64,000 bases of DNA, from NCBI RefSeq assembly GCF_900169165.1, contig NZ_FXYY01000009.1, positions 62,001 through 126,000 of the forward strand. Direction: 5' to 3'. Position 1 is the stretch's first letter; each line of letters opens with the position of its first letter. The position numbers were made by a program, and so were the translations under genes. The DNA is from Brevibacterium linens ATCC 9172. Its GTDB lineage: Bacteria > Actinomycetota > Actinomycetes > Actinomycetales > Brevibacteriaceae. This document shows positions 7,557 to 16,678 of this stretch, piece after piece. Below the pieces are notes generated by a model that was not told where the DNA came from, searched no databases, and saw nothing but the letters and a program-made list of their open reading frames with translations.

Positions 7557-8233
7557 GAAGTCCCCTTCAGGTCGGATGTCGTCGGAACGTCGGTCTTGGC
7601 TTCGCTGGTCTTCGAATCGCCGGCGTTCGGGCCGCCGGGCTTGGTGTCGCCGGTCTTCGGAACGCCAGTCCTCGGGTAGGCGAACTCCCGGATCTCCTTG
7701 AGATGGGCCTTCGTCAGGCCGTGGGAGAAGTCCGGGGCGATGAGTTTGAGGCGGTTGGACGAGTAGTTCTCGAGGAAGTACTTGCGGGTGGCAGGCCACG
7801 CCAGGTCGTCATCGATCCAGATCGCGCGCCCGTGTTCGTGCGTGGCCAGCCAGTCCTCCATGGCACGAGCTTTCCACCACTGCTGCGGATCGTGAGCGAA
7901 GCGATTGTGGGTCTTATCGGGCATTTCGATGACGTCGAAGGAATTGCGCAGACCGAACTTCGGTTCGAGTTCGGACTTGCACCGCTGCGACCAGGTCGAC
8001 AGCCAGACGACATCGACCTCGTGGGTCTCGACGATGCGGTCGAAGAATTCGACGACGGACGGCCGGTAATGGAGTTCGTAGTGCCACGCGTGCAGCTTCT
8101 TCCGCCCCTCGGCCATGCCGCGCAGCTTTGGCACAGGATAGGAATTGAGGACGCCATCGACATCGAGGAAGACAGTGACATGGCGAGCCTGCCTGCGCGC
8201 CGATACCGGCGCCGAGGATGCTGCAGCCATCAT
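7553..8233 (-). CDS. HAD-superfamily phosphatase-like protein
   Basis: 226 residues. The HAD motif I is FLDVDGVLNS (nucleophile Asp24, acid/base Asp26). A Thr in WLSTW marks motif II, and IDDD near residue 145 fits the acidic motif IV. The family hydrolyses phosphate esters; the substrate is unknown. The C-terminal 35-40 residues are low-complexity (repeated GD/SKT/TDV-type runs). It is the first gene of a two-gene unit with murI and shares a divergent upstream region with the AraC regulator. GGGAAGGA precedes the tandem ATGs. Confidence 0.75.
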   Translation of the reverse strand: MMAAASSAPVSARRQARHVTVFLDVDGVLNSYPVPKLRGMAEGRKKLHAWHYELHYRPSVVEFFDRIVETHEVDVVWLSTWSQRCKSELEPKFGLRNSFDVIEMPDKTHNRFAHDPQQWWKARAMEDWLATHEHGRAIWIDDDLAWPATRKYFLENYSSNRLKLIAPDFSHGLTKAHLKEIREFAYPRTGVPKTGDTKPGGPNAGDSKTSEAKTDVPTTSDLKGTS

Positions 8234-8363
8234 TCCTTCCCGTGAGCTTGGGCGTTCGACCCTCTATCGGGCCATTCGCGCGTTATTCTGGGGGCAGATC
8301 GCGCCGCTCGCACCAGATGAACACAGACGAGTTTACCGCCGAGAGCGTCAGGAGGCCGAGTCC

Positions 8364-9125
8364 GTGTACCGCGAAACCCGGATCCCACGTCTGCGGGCGA
8401 GCCTGTGGGTCTCCGTTCCCGACAAGGCCGATTCCCTCACCGAGGCGGCAGACCCTGATCGTGGGAACACTGCCGCCGGTCTGGCTTCCGGGCCGACTGT
8501 CGCACCTGCCGCGGCTCCATCGCTCATCGTTCCCGACGGGTGCATGGATCTCATCGTCATCGATTCTCAGGTACTCATCGCCGGCGCCGATTCCACGGCA
8601 CGGATGTTCCACGGTTCGGCTGCACCGACGGTGGGCCTGCGATTCGACTCCGGCGTGCTTGCGCAGCTGTTGACCACCTCGGCGGGGGAGCTTGCCGATC
8701 GGGTGACGCCCCTCGACGCTGTCATCGGCGGCAGCCATGCCAGTGGCGGGAAAGTCGGTGAGGGCGGGCCCGCTGCGGTGATGGGAGTTGCCCGGGTGCT
8801 GCTTGATACGGCCGGCGGTCTGACGGACCGAGCCATGCTGGATCCGCGTCCGATGGCCTTGGCCCGGGCCTTGGATGTGCGCTCGAATTCGCCGGCCCAG
8901 ACCGTCACCGAGGCGGCCGCACAGTTCGCGTATTCACCGCGGCAGCTGCGCCGGCTGAGCGCGGAATGGTTCGGCTACGGGCCCAAGCATCTGGCGAAGA
9001 TCCTGCGCTGGCAGGCCGCACGAGACCTCATTGATGCGGGCCGGTCGCGGACAGCGGCCGCGGCCGAAGTCGGGTACGCCGATGCTGCTCACCTGCGAAG
9101 GGACGAGCGCTCGCTCATCGGATGA
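8364..9125 (+). CDS. AraC-family transcriptional regulator
   Basis: 253 residues from a GTG with GGAGG eight bases upstream; an upstream reading frame overlapping the HAD gene lacks support. The N-terminal sensor contains IVPDGCMDLIV and VGLRFDSGVL, as in AraC proteins with the DUF6597-type domain. The C-terminal AraC helix-turn-helix pair includes FAYSPRQLRRLSAEWFGYGPK and a second helix-turn-helix from about AAAAEVGYADAAHLRRD. The protein ends soon after the second helix, a little earlier than many relatives. Target genes are unknown; the divergent HAD/murI unit is the nearest candidate. Confidence 0.8.
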   Translation: MYRETRIPRLRASLWVSVPDKADSLTEAADPDRGNTAAGLASGPTVAPAAAPSLIVPDGCMDLIVIDSQVLIAGADSTARMFHGSAAPTVGLRFDSGVLAQLLTTSAGELADRVTPLDAVIGGSHASGGKVGEGGPAAVMGVARVLLDTAGGLTDRAMLDPRPMALARALDVRSNSPAQTVTEAAAQFAYSPRQLRRLSAEWFGYGPKHLAKILRWQAARDLIDAGRSRTAAAAEVGYADAAHLRRDERSLIG

Positions 9126-9170
9126 GGGTGCGCTCTAGGCGTTCGTCCCACCAGTCCGCCCGCCCATTTA

Positions 9171-9226
9171 CTACCTGACGGGGGCCCAGCAACCTCGCGC
9201 GAGGTTGCTGGGCCCCCGTCAGGTAG
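9171..9226. repeat. Family-A 56-bp palindrome, copy 1 (perfect)
   Basis: A perfect 56-bp palindrome from CTACCTGACG to CGTCAGGTAG, centred on CCTCGCGCGAGG. It sits between the convergent AraC and VOC genes, 4 bp past the VOC stop. Three related copies lie at 11208, 32906 and 45537. It may act as a bidirectional terminator, but no T-run follows. Confidence 0.95.
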
Positions 9227-9229
9227 CAA

Positions 9230-9637
9230 TTAGGAGTTGAGGGCGGCGAAGAGGTCGACCTTGTTGCCGTCGGGATCGGAGACCACGGCGTAGCGCTGCC
9301 CCCAGAATGCGTCCCAGGGTTCGTGGACGACTCCGGCCACGGGGGCGGAGTTCTCAGCGCCACGGCCGGTGAGCCGGGCGAATGTCGCATCGACCGCCTC
9401 GGCGGTGGAGCAGTCGAAGGCCAAGGACATCGTGTGTCCGCCCGTCGGCCGGGTCCATTCGGGATCGATGCCGAGGACGACCGCCTCGGTGTCGAGGAGG
9501 ATCCGCAGGGATCCGGAGGAGAACTCGGTGTGTGGGGCGTCCGGGCCGCCGTCGGCGAGCTCGAGGCCGAGCGCGGAGTAGAAGGTGATGGCGGCGGGCA
9601 TGTCTGAGGTGATGATCGAGATCGCGTCGAGTTTCAT
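9230..9637 (-). CDS. VOC-family (glyoxalase-like) protein
   Basis: 135 residues: two beta-alpha-beta modules of the vicinal-oxygen-chelate fold, starting MKLDAISIITSDMPAAITFY and ending YAVVSDPDGNKVDLFAAL, the signature final strand. The N-terminal metal His is absent (Ser/Ile in that strand), so a metal-free binding role is possible. A TAGTCT -10 box ends six bases before the ATG, and no ribosome site is seen, so a leaderless message is likely. Substrate unknown. Confidence 0.8.
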   Translation of the reverse strand: MKLDAISIITSDMPAAITFYSALGLELADGGPDAPHTEFSSGSLRILLDTEAVVLGIDPEWTRPTGGHTMSLAFDCSTAEAVDATFARLTGRGAENSAPVAGVVHEPWDAFWGQRYAVVSDPDGNKVDLFAALNS

Positions 9638-9818
9638 GACTTCAGACTATGTGGACGTGCAGGGAGTCGGCTTGAACGAATCGGCCATGATCGCGCGTCC
9701 CCCCGGGAGGTGCTCGCTGCTGTCGGGCGGGCGATAGGCTCATACTGGGTGAGCTGAATGGTCACGCCCGGAGCCGATTCTCGTGACTATTTCTCCCACC
9801 TACGCCAATGGTCGGGCC

Positions 9819-10214
9819 TCAGCCCTGCAGGTAGGGTTCGAAGACTGCGCGCAGCTCGGGCGTCAGCGGGGTGGGCTTCTGCGAGTCCCGATCGATGTGG
9901 ACGAGCACGCAGTCGTGGTCGAAGACCTGCTGTCCGTCCTGGTCACCTCGGGTGTTGATGGTGAATGAGGAGTTGCCGAGCTTCTTCACCGTCACGGTCA
10001 TCTTCAGTTCGGGGCCGTACATGACGGGCACGAGGTAGTCGATGGTCTGGCGGGCCACGAGCAGTCCGCCTCCGGTGATGTGTCCGGCCCGGATCTCGTG
10101 CATCCAGCGCACGCGGCATTCCTCGATGAGGGTAATCATCCGTGCGTTGTTGACGTGGCCGAGCAGGTCCTGATCCGACCAGCGCACTTCGGGTGAGAGT
10201 TCGAAAGTGGCCAT
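9819..10214 (-). CDS. Acyl-CoA thioesterase, 4-hydroxybenzoyl-CoA thioesterase fold
   Basis: 131 residues, single hotdog domain. RWSDQDLLGHVNNARMITLIEECR carries the conserved Asp and HVNN of the YbgC/4HBT group. It is expected to hydrolyse an acyl-CoA in the cytosol; chain preference cannot be read from sequence. CGGAGG precedes the ATG. The promoter region contains a perfect GAACGATCGTTC palindrome overlapping the likely start of transcription, suggesting repression by a TetR-type protein not encoded in this window. Confidence 0.85.
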   Translation of the reverse strand: MATFELSPEVRWSDQDLLGHVNNARMITLIEECRVRWMHEIRAGHITGGGLLVARQTIDYLVPVMYGPELKMTVTVKKLGNSSFTINTRGDQDGQQVFDHDCVLVHIDRDSQKPTPLTPELRAVFEPYLQG

Positions 10215-10249
10215 GACTGCCTCCGGGAGCTGATTGGGAACGAGGTCTG

Positions 10250-10261
10250 AACGATCGTTCC
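10250..10261. promoter_or_regulatory. GAACGATCGTTC palindrome, TetR-type operator candidate
   Basis: Perfect 12-bp palindrome 36 bp upstream of the thioesterase ATG, directly after an AT-rich -10-like stretch (TTAACTATGG on the minus strand). The pattern matches operators of fatty-acid-related TetR repressors in outline only. Confidence 0.5.
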
Positions 10262-10351
10262 ATAGTTAATCAGGTGGCCCGCGCCAACGGAAATTCTCAG
10301 TGCTTTGTTACTCTCCGAAGTGGCCTTGGCGGAGCCCGGGCCCAACTGCGC

Positions 10352-11356
10352 TCAGCCGCGACGGCGGACGATCTCCTCGTTGACGGCTCCGACCACCTCG
10401 TGGAGGTCGCCGATGATCGCGTAGTCGGCCCGCTGGACCATCGTCGCTTCCTCGTCGGTGTTGATGGCCACGAGTGTCTTCGCGCCTTCGATCCCGGCCA
10501 TGTGCTGGATCGCTCCGGAGATCCCGCAGGCGATGTAGACGTCAGGGGAGATGCGACTGCCGGTCTGACCGACCTGTTCGGCGTGCGGGCGCCAGCCCAG
10601 ACCCGTGACCACGCGGGAGACGCCCAAGGCCCCGCCGAGGTGGTCGACGAGTTCGAGGACTTCTGCGAATCCGTTCTCCGACCCGACTCCGCGACCGGCC
10701 CCGACCACGGCCCTGGCCGAGGTCAGTCCGGCCGCATCATCGGCGGCCTCGACCTCGGTGCTCTGGGCACGGGTGGCCAGGTCCGCCTCGGCGACGGTGA
10801 GGTCGTAGTCGTAGACCTCCGGGGTCACCGGGGTCGTCTCTTCGGGAGTGCAGGCGTGGCCGGCGATCGTGAGCACCTGCAGATCCCCGTCGAGGCGGAG
10901 GCGTTCGAAGGCGGTGCCGCCGTGGACCTGACGCAGCAGACCATCCTCGTCGGCGGCCATGACATTGGCAGCCATGCGGGCGCCGGTGCGGACAGCGGCG
11001 TGGGCCATGAGCTCCATGCCGCGCGGGGTGCCCGAGGCCAACAGTGTGCCGGACTCCGGGGCGACGTCGACGATCGCCTGCGCCCAGGCCGCCGCGGAGT
11101 ACTCGGCGAGATCCGGGTGGTCGAGATGGTGGATGACGCTGACCCCGAGTCGCCCGAGCGCCGCGATGGCGGCACCGCTGAGCGGGCCGATCACCACCCC
11201 TTCCGTGCTACCTGACGGGGGCCCAGATACCTCGCGCGAGGTTGCTGCGCCGCCGTCAGGTAGTAATTGGGGGGTTTTGCGGGCGAAGGTGAGGGCTTCG
11301 GCGGAGGTGAGTGTGACCTCGCCTGCCGGGTCCGTTTCGACGAAAACCATGGTCAT
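10352..11356 (-). CDS. etfA: Electron transfer flavoprotein, alpha subunit
   Basis: 334 residues. Pairs with EtfB and binds FAD, passing electrons from acyl-CoA or methylamine-type dehydrogenases to the quinone pool. The C-terminal FAD domain has [10 protein letters not shown] and [20 protein letters not shown]. The gene is the last of a flavoprotein-etfB-etfA unit; its ATG overlaps the etfB stop (ATGA). Residues 31-50 ([10 protein letters not shown] onward) are encoded by a copy of the family-A palindrome at 11208-11263, read in frame. This adds about 20 residues between the first strand/helix and [10 protein letters not shown]. The insert lies in a surface-loop position, so the protein may still fold. 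Confidence 0.93.
   Translation of the reverse strand: MTMVFVETDPAGEVTLTSAEALTFARKTPQLLPDGGAATSREVSGPPSGSTEGVVIGPLSGAAIAALGRLGVSVIHHLDHPDLAEYSAAAWAQAIVDVAPESGTLLASGTPRGMELMAHAAVRTGARMAANVMAADEDGLLRQVHGGTAFERLRLDGDLQVLTIAGHACTPEETTPVTPEVYDYDLTVAEADLATRAQSTEVEAADDAAGLTSARAVVGAGRGVGSENGFAEVLELVDHLGGALGVSRVVTGLGWRPHAEQVGQTGSRISPDVYIACGISGAIQHMAGIEGAKTLVAINTDEEATMVQRADYAIIGDLHEVVGAVNEEIVRRRG
11208..11263. repeat. Family-A palindrome, copy 2, inside etfA
   Basis: Imperfect copy (four mismatched pairs) of the 56-bp palindrome, with the same CCTCGCGCGAGG centre. Its reverse complement is almost identical to copy 4 at 45537, including the flanking CAATTA. It lies wholly inside the etfA reading frame without interrupting it. 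Confidence 0.92.
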
Positions 11357-12165
11357 GGCCGGATCACTCCGATCTCTTCGAGCACATCGACCAGGGCGGG
11401 AGCCGCGTCAGGCCCCTCGCCGAGGATGGTCACCGAACTCGCCTTCACCTCGGGCAGTTCGAGTCGGACGCGGAGGCTGCCCGTCCCGGGTTCGGGGGCG
11501 TCGTATTCGACGACCTGCGCCTTCTTCGCCTTCATCCGCCCGGTGATCGAGGGGTAGCGCGGGTCGACCCCGCCCTCATGGACGGCCACGACCGCGGGCA
11601 GACCGAGTGAGAAGATCTCCGTTCCCGCCGGCCCGATCCCGCGCGCCTCGATGCGACCGGAGCCGGGGTCGCCGCCGGGCCCGCCGCCCTCATCCGTCCC
11701 ACCGACACTGATCGTCTGGATGTTCGTCAGCACCGGGTACTCGAGGTCGTAGGCCAGGCGGATCCCGACCTGGAAATCGCCGGTGTCGGCGGCATCGTCG
11801 CCGGTGAGGACGAGATCGAAGGTCTGTCCCGCCTCGGCGCGATCGCGGATGACATCGCCGATGATCTGCGCGATGTCCTCGGGTGCGAACACGGACGGGT
11901 CGGCCGCCTCGACGAGGATGCCGTCGTTCGCACCCACGGCCACGGCCGCTCGCAGCTGTTCGACCGCCTCGGCGGGACCGACCGTGAGCACCGTGACCGT
12001 CCCACCGGTGGCGGCCGCGGTCTGGATCGCGAGCTCGACGGCGCATTCCTCATGCGAGGACATGGTGTGGCCGAGCCCGGAGTCGTCGATCCCGGTGCCG
12101 GTGGCATCGACGGTGACGGAGCCGGCGATATCGGGGACGCGTTTGATGCACACGAGGATGTTCAT
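11353..12165 (-). CDS. etfB: Electron transfer flavoprotein, beta subunit
   Basis: 270 residues. Starts MNILVCIKRVPD, typical of EtfB, and contains the adenine-nucleotide-binding AVGANDGILVEA region and DLVLTGDDAADTGDFQVG. It forms the heterodimer with EtfA. The ATG lies one base after the stop of the upstream dimethylglycine-dehydrogenase-like gene, so the three genes are one transcription and translation unit. The context points to this ETF serving that dehydrogenase. A longer reading into the upstream gene was rejected. Confidence 0.93.
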   Translation of the reverse strand: MNILVCIKRVPDIAGSVTVDATGTGIDDSGLGHTMSSHEECAVELAIQTAAATGGTVTVLTVGPAEAVEQLRAAVAVGANDGILVEAADPSVFAPEDIAQIIGDVIRDRAEAGQTFDLVLTGDDAADTGDFQVGIRLAYDLEYPVLTNIQTISVGGTDEGGGPGGDPGSGRIEARGIGPAGTEIFSLGLPAVVAVHEGGVDPRYPSITGRMKAKKAQVVEYDAPEPGTGSLRVRLELPEVKASSVTILGEGPDAAPALVDVLEEIGVIRP

Positions 12166-12166
12166 C

Positions 12167-14680
12167 TCATCTCCTGATGCACTCGTTGTCGGGGTCGAAC
12201 AGCGGCGTCGAATCGACCGATGCCACCGTGACGGGATAGAACTCCTCCATGTACACGACCTGCAGACGGTTGCCCAGCACCGCCTCGGCGGGTGGGAGGA
12301 ACGCCATGAGCACGTGTCTGCCCAGGCTGGGAGCCGACCCCGCCGAGGTGACATAGGAGGTCCGGCCGTGCCCGTCGATCAGCGGATCGCCGTCGGCAGA
12401 GACGATGGGTTCCCCGCCGAGCATGTACCGCATCTGACCGCTGGCGCTCGTGTGGTCATCGACGGTGAGTGAGCACAGGACCGTCTTCGGCTCCTCCTCG
12501 CGGTGGCGCAGGTGTGCGGCCCTGCCGACGAAATCCTGGGACTTCACCTTCGGTCTGCTCATCCCGACCTCGACGACGCTGCGTTCGGAATCGAGCTCGG
12601 CCCCGAACGCGCGGTAGCCCTTTTCGATCCGACCGGTGGTGCCGTAGACGCCGAGACCGACGGGGAGGAGTCCGTGACCTCGGCCGACGTCCATGAGCGC
12701 ATCCCAGAGCGTCAGCCCCGATTCCATCGGCACGTAGAGCTCCCAGCCGAGGTCGCCGACATAGGAGATGCGGGAGGCGAGCACCTCGAGCGAACCGATC
12801 TCGATGACCCGGGCGGTGCCGAACCCGAACCCCTCATGGGAGACATCGGCGCTGGTGAGCTCGCCGAGGATGTCGCGGGCTCGCGGTCCCCACAGCCCGA
12901 TCGTCGTCCACGAACTCGTGAGATCGGCGATCTGCGCGCCCGTATCGGGCAGGCGATCGGCGAACCATTTGAGATCGACCATTCCGTGGGCGGCGCCCGT
13001 GACGACGCGGAAGCGGTCGTGTGCCAGTCGCATGATGGTCAGGTCGGAACGGAACCCGCCGTTCTCATCGAGGATCGGGGTGTAGACGACCCGACCGACG
13101 GCCACATCCATCTGCGCCAGGGCGATGTGCTGGACCGCGTCGAGGGCGGCGGGGCCGAACACGTCGAAGATGACGAAGCTCGAGAGGTCGACGAGTCCGG
13201 CGCGCCTGCGCATCGCCAGGTGCTCGGCATTGATGATCGGCGACCACCAACGGGAATCCCATTCGGCGCTGCGATCCATCACCGCGTCGCCGAACTCGTC
13301 GAGCAGTCCGGCATTCGACTCGAACCACTGCGGTCGCTCCCACCCGCCGGCTTCGAAGAACACCGCCCCGAGCTCGACCTCGCGCTGCCACATCGGTGAA
13401 CGGCGGACGTCGCGATCGGAACTCCACTGCTCGCCGGGATGGACGATCCCATAGGTCTTGTTGAAGGCCTCCGAGGTGCGCGCCGTCACGTGGGCGCGGG
13501 TGCGCTGGTGAGAGTGGAAGCGTGCGATGTCGGCACCTTGCACGTCGATCTCGGGCAGGCCGTTCGTCATCCATTCGGCTACGGCCCGACCGACGCCCGA
13601 CCCTTCCTTCACCCACACGGCCGCCGCCGACCACAGGCCTTTGACCTGGGGTGATTCGCCGAGGATGGGTGCCCCGTCCGGGGTCAGCGAGAGCAGACCG
13701 TTGATGGCATAGCGGATTTCGACGTCCGGATTCGACAGCACTTCGGGCATGAGTTCGACGGCCTGTTCGAGCTGCGGATCGAAATCCTCGTCCGTGAACG
13801 GCATCTCCGTGGGGGAGAGCTTCGCCGCCTCGATCGAGGGGATCTCATCCGGGTCGTGGAGGATCGGCCGGTGGGCGTAGGAGCCGATCTCCATGTCGGA
13901 GCCGTGTTGGCGCTCGTAGCAGAAGGTATCCATGTCCCGCACGATCGGAAACGAGATCTCACCGGGACGTTCGGCCAGCTGCGGGACGGGTCCGACGCTG
14001 ATCATCTGGTGGACGGCCGGAGTCAGCGGGATCGCGGCACCGGCCATGGCCGCGATGCGCGGAGACCACACACCGCAGGCGACGAGGATGCGGTGCGTTG
14101 CGATCTCACCCTTCGTCGTGTGCACGGCCGTGATCTGCCCGTCTTCGACATCGATGCCGGTCACCTCGGTGTTGGGCGAGACCGTGAGCGCACCTGTCGA
14201 TTCGGCGGATTCGCGCATCATCGTGCCCGCCCGCACCGAATCGACGACGCCGACGGTCGGAGTCCAGAACGCGCCGAGGATGACATCGGGATCGAGGAAC
14301 GGCACCTTCTCGGCGACCTCGGCGGGGGTGACGAGGGAGGATTCGATGCCCCAGGCCCGTGCCGAGGCCATGCGCCGCCGCAGCTCTTCCATGCGCTCCT
14401 CGGTGCGGGCGACCTCGAAGCCGCCGGACTCGGTGAAGACGCCGAGCTCTTTGTACTGGCGCATGCTGTCGAGGGTGAGGTCGGTGATCTCACGCGAGTG
14501 ATCGACGGGGAAGATGAAGTTCGAGGCGTGTCCGGTCGAGCCGCCCGGGTTCGGCAGCGGGCCCTTATCGACCTGGACGATATCGGTCCACCCGAGTTCG
14601 GCGAGATGATGGACGAGACTGTTGCCGACGATGCCGGCTCCGACAACGACGACGCTGGCCTGGGCGGGGACGGAAGCCAT
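12167..14680 (-). CDS. Dimethylglycine/sarcosine dehydrogenase-like flavoprotein
   Basis: 837 residues, matching the two-part architecture of dimethylglycine oxidase/dehydrogenase. An N-terminal FAD amine-oxidase domain (VVVGAGIVGNSLVHHLAELG, residues 10-29; GGSTGHASNF around 47-56) spans to about 370. Then come the FAO_M linker, a GcvT-like tetrahydrofolate domain (about 430-710) and a GcvT C-domain. Family enzymes oxidise an N-methyl group and hand it to THF as methylene-THF. The etfB and etfA genes directly downstream suggest a dehydrogenase rather than an oxygen-using oxidase. The start at 14680 has GAGAGGAG eight bases upstream. The exact substrate (dimethylglycine, sarcosine or another N-methyl amine) is not settled. 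Confidence 0.85.
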   Translation of the reverse strand: MASVPAQASVVVVGAGIVGNSLVHHLAELGWTDIVQVDKGPLPNPGGSTGHASNFIFPVDHSREITDLTLDSMRQYKELGVFTESGGFEVARTEERMEELRRRMASARAWGIESSLVTPAEVAEKVPFLDPDVILGAFWTPTVGVVDSVRAGTMMRESAESTGALTVSPNTEVTGIDVEDGQITAVHTTKGEIATHRILVACGVWSPRIAAMAGAAIPLTPAVHQMISVGPVPQLAERPGEISFPIVRDMDTFCYERQHGSDMEIGSYAHRPILHDPDEIPSIEAAKLSPTEMPFTDEDFDPQLEQAVELMPEVLSNPDVEIRYAINGLLSLTPDGAPILGESPQVKGLWSAAAVWVKEGSGVGRAVAEWMTNGLPEIDVQGADIARFHSHQRTRAHVTARTSEAFNKTYGIVHPGEQWSSDRDVRRSPMWQREVELGAVFFEAGGWERPQWFESNAGLLDEFGDAVMDRSAEWDSRWWSPIINAEHLAMRRRAGLVDLSSFVIFDVFGPAALDAVQHIALAQMDVAVGRVVYTPILDENGGFRSDLTIMRLAHDRFRVVTGAAHGMVDLKWFADRLPDTGAQIADLTSSWTTIGLWGPRARDILGELTSADVSHEGFGFGTARVIEIGSLEVLASRISYVGDLGWELYVPMESGLTLWDALMDVGRGHGLLPVGLGVYGTTGRIEKGYRAFGAELDSERSVVEVGMSRPKVKSQDFVGRAAHLRHREEEPKTVLCSLTVDDHTSASGQMRYMLGGEPIVSADGDPLIDGHGRTSYVTSAGSAPSLGRHVLMAFLPPAEAVLGNRLQVVYMEEFYPVTVASVDSTPLFDPDNECIRR

Positions 14681-14720
14681 GAGCAGGCTCCTCTCTGAAG
14701 GCTTCGTCGCCTTCACCGGC

Positions 14721-14743
14721 ATAGTTGCGAATTATGCAACGAT
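14721..14743. promoter_or_regulatory. Inverted repeat ATAGTTGC-N7-GCAACGAT
   Basis: Seven of eight positions are symmetric around a 7-bp AT-rich spacer. It lies 41 bp upstream of the start of the flavoprotein-ETF unit. It is a plausible operator for one of the two nearby IclR regulators. Confidence 0.5.
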
Positions 14744-14918
14744 GCGCGCTATGTGGAACTGCGTACGATGATCGTCCTCCGCCGAGGCGGGAGTGTCAAG
14801 AGGTTGTCTGTGCCGTCTTCGTCGGGTCGAGCGAGCGTGTTGAGAGCGGCTTCAGGGGTGACCGGCGAGGCTGCCGTCAGCGCGTCCGTGCCGAGCTCGC
14901 GTGGTTCAGCGTTGTGAA

Positions 14919-15695
14919 TCAGTGTTCGCGCCACCCGAGGCGGGCGGAGATGTCGGCGGCGGCCTGAGCGAGCAGGTCTCTGGCCGAGGCGACCTTGTCC
15001 GTGGTGAAGCGGAAGCTCGGTCCCGATGCCGAGATCGAGGCGATGACGTCCCCGTGGGCGTTGCGCACGGGAGCGGATACCGCGGTCAGCCCGACCTCGA
15101 GCTCATCGATGACGAGCGAGGATCCGGTGGCGGCCACCTCGGCGATCTGGGTGAGCAGCTGGGGAACCGAGGTCACCGTGTGCGGGGTGTAGCGGGTCAG
15201 CTTCGCCCCCAGGGTCTCGCGGATGCCGTCCTCGCTCAGGCCCGAGAGCAGGACCTTGCCGTTGGAGGTTGCGTGCAGCGGAATGCGCTGACCGACCCAG
15301 TTGTGGCTCTGCACCGACGACGTCGACGAGGCCTGGTCGAGGTAGAGGGCTGCGCCGTCGGAGAGGACGGCGACATTGATCGTCTCACCGGTCGCCTCGG
15401 CGAGCATCTTGGTGATCGGGCGGGCCTCCTGAGCGATGTCGAGGCGCGCGGTCGTCGCCCCGGCCAGACGGAGGATGGACAGGCCCAAGCGGTATCGGCC
15501 GCGGTGGTGATCCTTTTCGACGAGTCCGCGGGCCTCCAGGGTGGAGACGATGCGCGACGCCGTCGATTTGTGCACCCCGAGCTCACCGGCGATCTCGGTG
15601 ATCCCGGCGAGCCCGGTGCGGGCGATGATCTCGAGGATCGTCACGGCCCGATCCACGGATTGGACGCCTCCCGAGCCCGCTTCGCTGTTGCTCAT
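14919..15695 (-). CDS. IclR-family transcriptional regulator (first)
   Basis: 258 residues. N-terminal winged helix-turn-helix SVDRAVTILEIIARTGLAGITEIAGELGVHKSTASRIVSTLEARGLVEKD; C-terminal effector domain with TGETINVAVL, GKVLLSGL and GLTAVSAPVRN. IclR proteins bind small metabolites and repress or activate neighbouring catabolic genes. It is transcribed divergently from a second IclR gene 119 bp away and lies just upstream of the dehydrogenase-ETF unit on the same strand, its likely target. An upstream in-frame start was rejected because the family N-terminus begins near SVDRA. Confidence 0.9.
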   Translation of the reverse strand: MSNSEAGSGGVQSVDRAVTILEIIARTGLAGITEIAGELGVHKSTASRIVSTLEARGLVEKDHHRGRYRLGLSILRLAGATTARLDIAQEARPITKMLAEATGETINVAVLSDGAALYLDQASSTSSVQSHNWVGQRIPLHATSNGKVLLSGLSEDGIRETLGAKLTRYTPHTVTSVPQLLTQIAEVAATGSSLVIDELEVGLTAVSAPVRNAHGDVIASISASGPSFRFTTDKVASARDLLAQAAADISARLGWREH

Positions 15696-15813
15696 TTCGA
15701 AACTGTAACTCACGACGCGCAACCCGGCCAGAGTCTCAGGGCGTGGGGTAGGGTGAGTGCGGTCGGTGGGCCTCGATTCCGCCGACCCCCTTTCCCCGAC
15801 GGAGCTGAGCACG

Positions 15814-16563
15814 ATGAGCAATGGGACCCAGTCGATCGACCGGGCGGCAGAGATCCTGTCGTTGGTCGTCAGATCCGACGAACCGATCTCCTACACCGAG
15901 GTGGTCGACGAGACCGAATTGGCTCGGTCGACGGTCTCACGCCTGCTCTCCGCACTCGAGCGCAACGGTCTCGTCGAACGCGACGGTGAGGGCCTCTATC
16001 GCGGCGGATCGCTGTTCGCGACCTATGCCTCCCGCTTTGACCGGGTGGAGAACCTGGTCTCCGCGGCCGATCCGACCCTGCAGCGCCTCAGCGAAGAGAC
16101 CGGGGAGACCGTCAACCTCGCCATGCCGGGCCCCAAGGGAGTCGTCCAGGTCGCACAGGTCGACTCGACCTTCGTCCTCGGGGCCACGAACTGGGCCGAC
16201 GTCGAGGTGCCGCCGCACTGCTCGGCTCTGGGCAAGGTCATGTTCGCCTACGACGTCATCCCGCTGCCGACAGGTCGGCTCGAACGGCGCACCGAGAAGA
16301 CCCTGGGCTCACGCAAGGAGCTCACCGACGATCTCGACACGGTGCGCGAACGCGGATTCGCCATCGTCCACGAAGAATTCGAGATCGGCCTCGACGCTCT
16401 GGCGGCACCGGTGTTCGGCATCGACGGAGACGTCGTCGCCGCCGTGGGCATCTCCGGACCGACGATGCGCATCGCCGACCACCACGACCGCCTCGGCGCA
16501 ATGCTCGTCGACGAGGCGGGACTGCTCTCGCGCACCCTCAAGCGCAAGGTCACCCACAGGTAG
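15814..16563 (+). CDS. IclR-family transcriptional regulator (second)
   Basis: 249 residues. Helix-turn-helix QSIDRAAEILSLVVRSDEPISYTEVVDETELARSTVSRLLSALERNGLVERD, then an effector domain (ETGETVNLAMPG, ALGKVMFA, GLDALAAPVFG, VGISGP). GGAG lies nine bases before the ATG. It points toward the MetF-like and DmdA-like pair, which it or its divergent twin may control. The two IclR proteins differ clearly in sequence, so this is not a recent duplication. Confidence 0.9.
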   Translation: MSNGTQSIDRAAEILSLVVRSDEPISYTEVVDETELARSTVSRLLSALERNGLVERDGEGLYRGGSLFATYASRFDRVENLVSAADPTLQRLSEETGETVNLAMPGPKGVVQVAQVDSTFVLGATNWADVEVPPHCSALGKVMFAYDVIPLPTGRLERRTEKTLGSRKELTDDLDTVRERGFAIVHEEFEIGLDALAAPVFGIDGDVVAAVGISGPTMRIADHHDRLGAMLVDEAGLLSRTLKRKVTHR

Positions 16564-16576
16564 ATAGAGCGAAAAT

Positions 16577-16659
16577 AGGTCACTTTCGGATACTTTTCGG
16601 CGCTGAAAGTATCCGATGGTGACCTGGATTCGTGTGGCCGTGTCCGATTGCGACCTATT
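16577..16659. repeat. Family-B repeat, copy 1 (palindrome plus half site)
   Basis: A roughly 49-bp palindrome (AGGTCAC...GGATAC / GTATCC...GTGACCT) followed after 17 bp by a half site, TCCGATTGCGACCTATT. It lies between the convergent second IclR gene and the MetF-like gene. Copies at 54639 and 61677 share this three-arm design. Confidence 0.9.
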
Positions 16660-16678
16660 ATCTGTCTGCGGTGGCTGC

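Noticed and set aside
6048..7679. A 543-codon plus-strand frame opposite the SPFH and murI genes
   Set aside because: Antisense to two well-supported genes, with repetitive Gly/Asp content and no domain.
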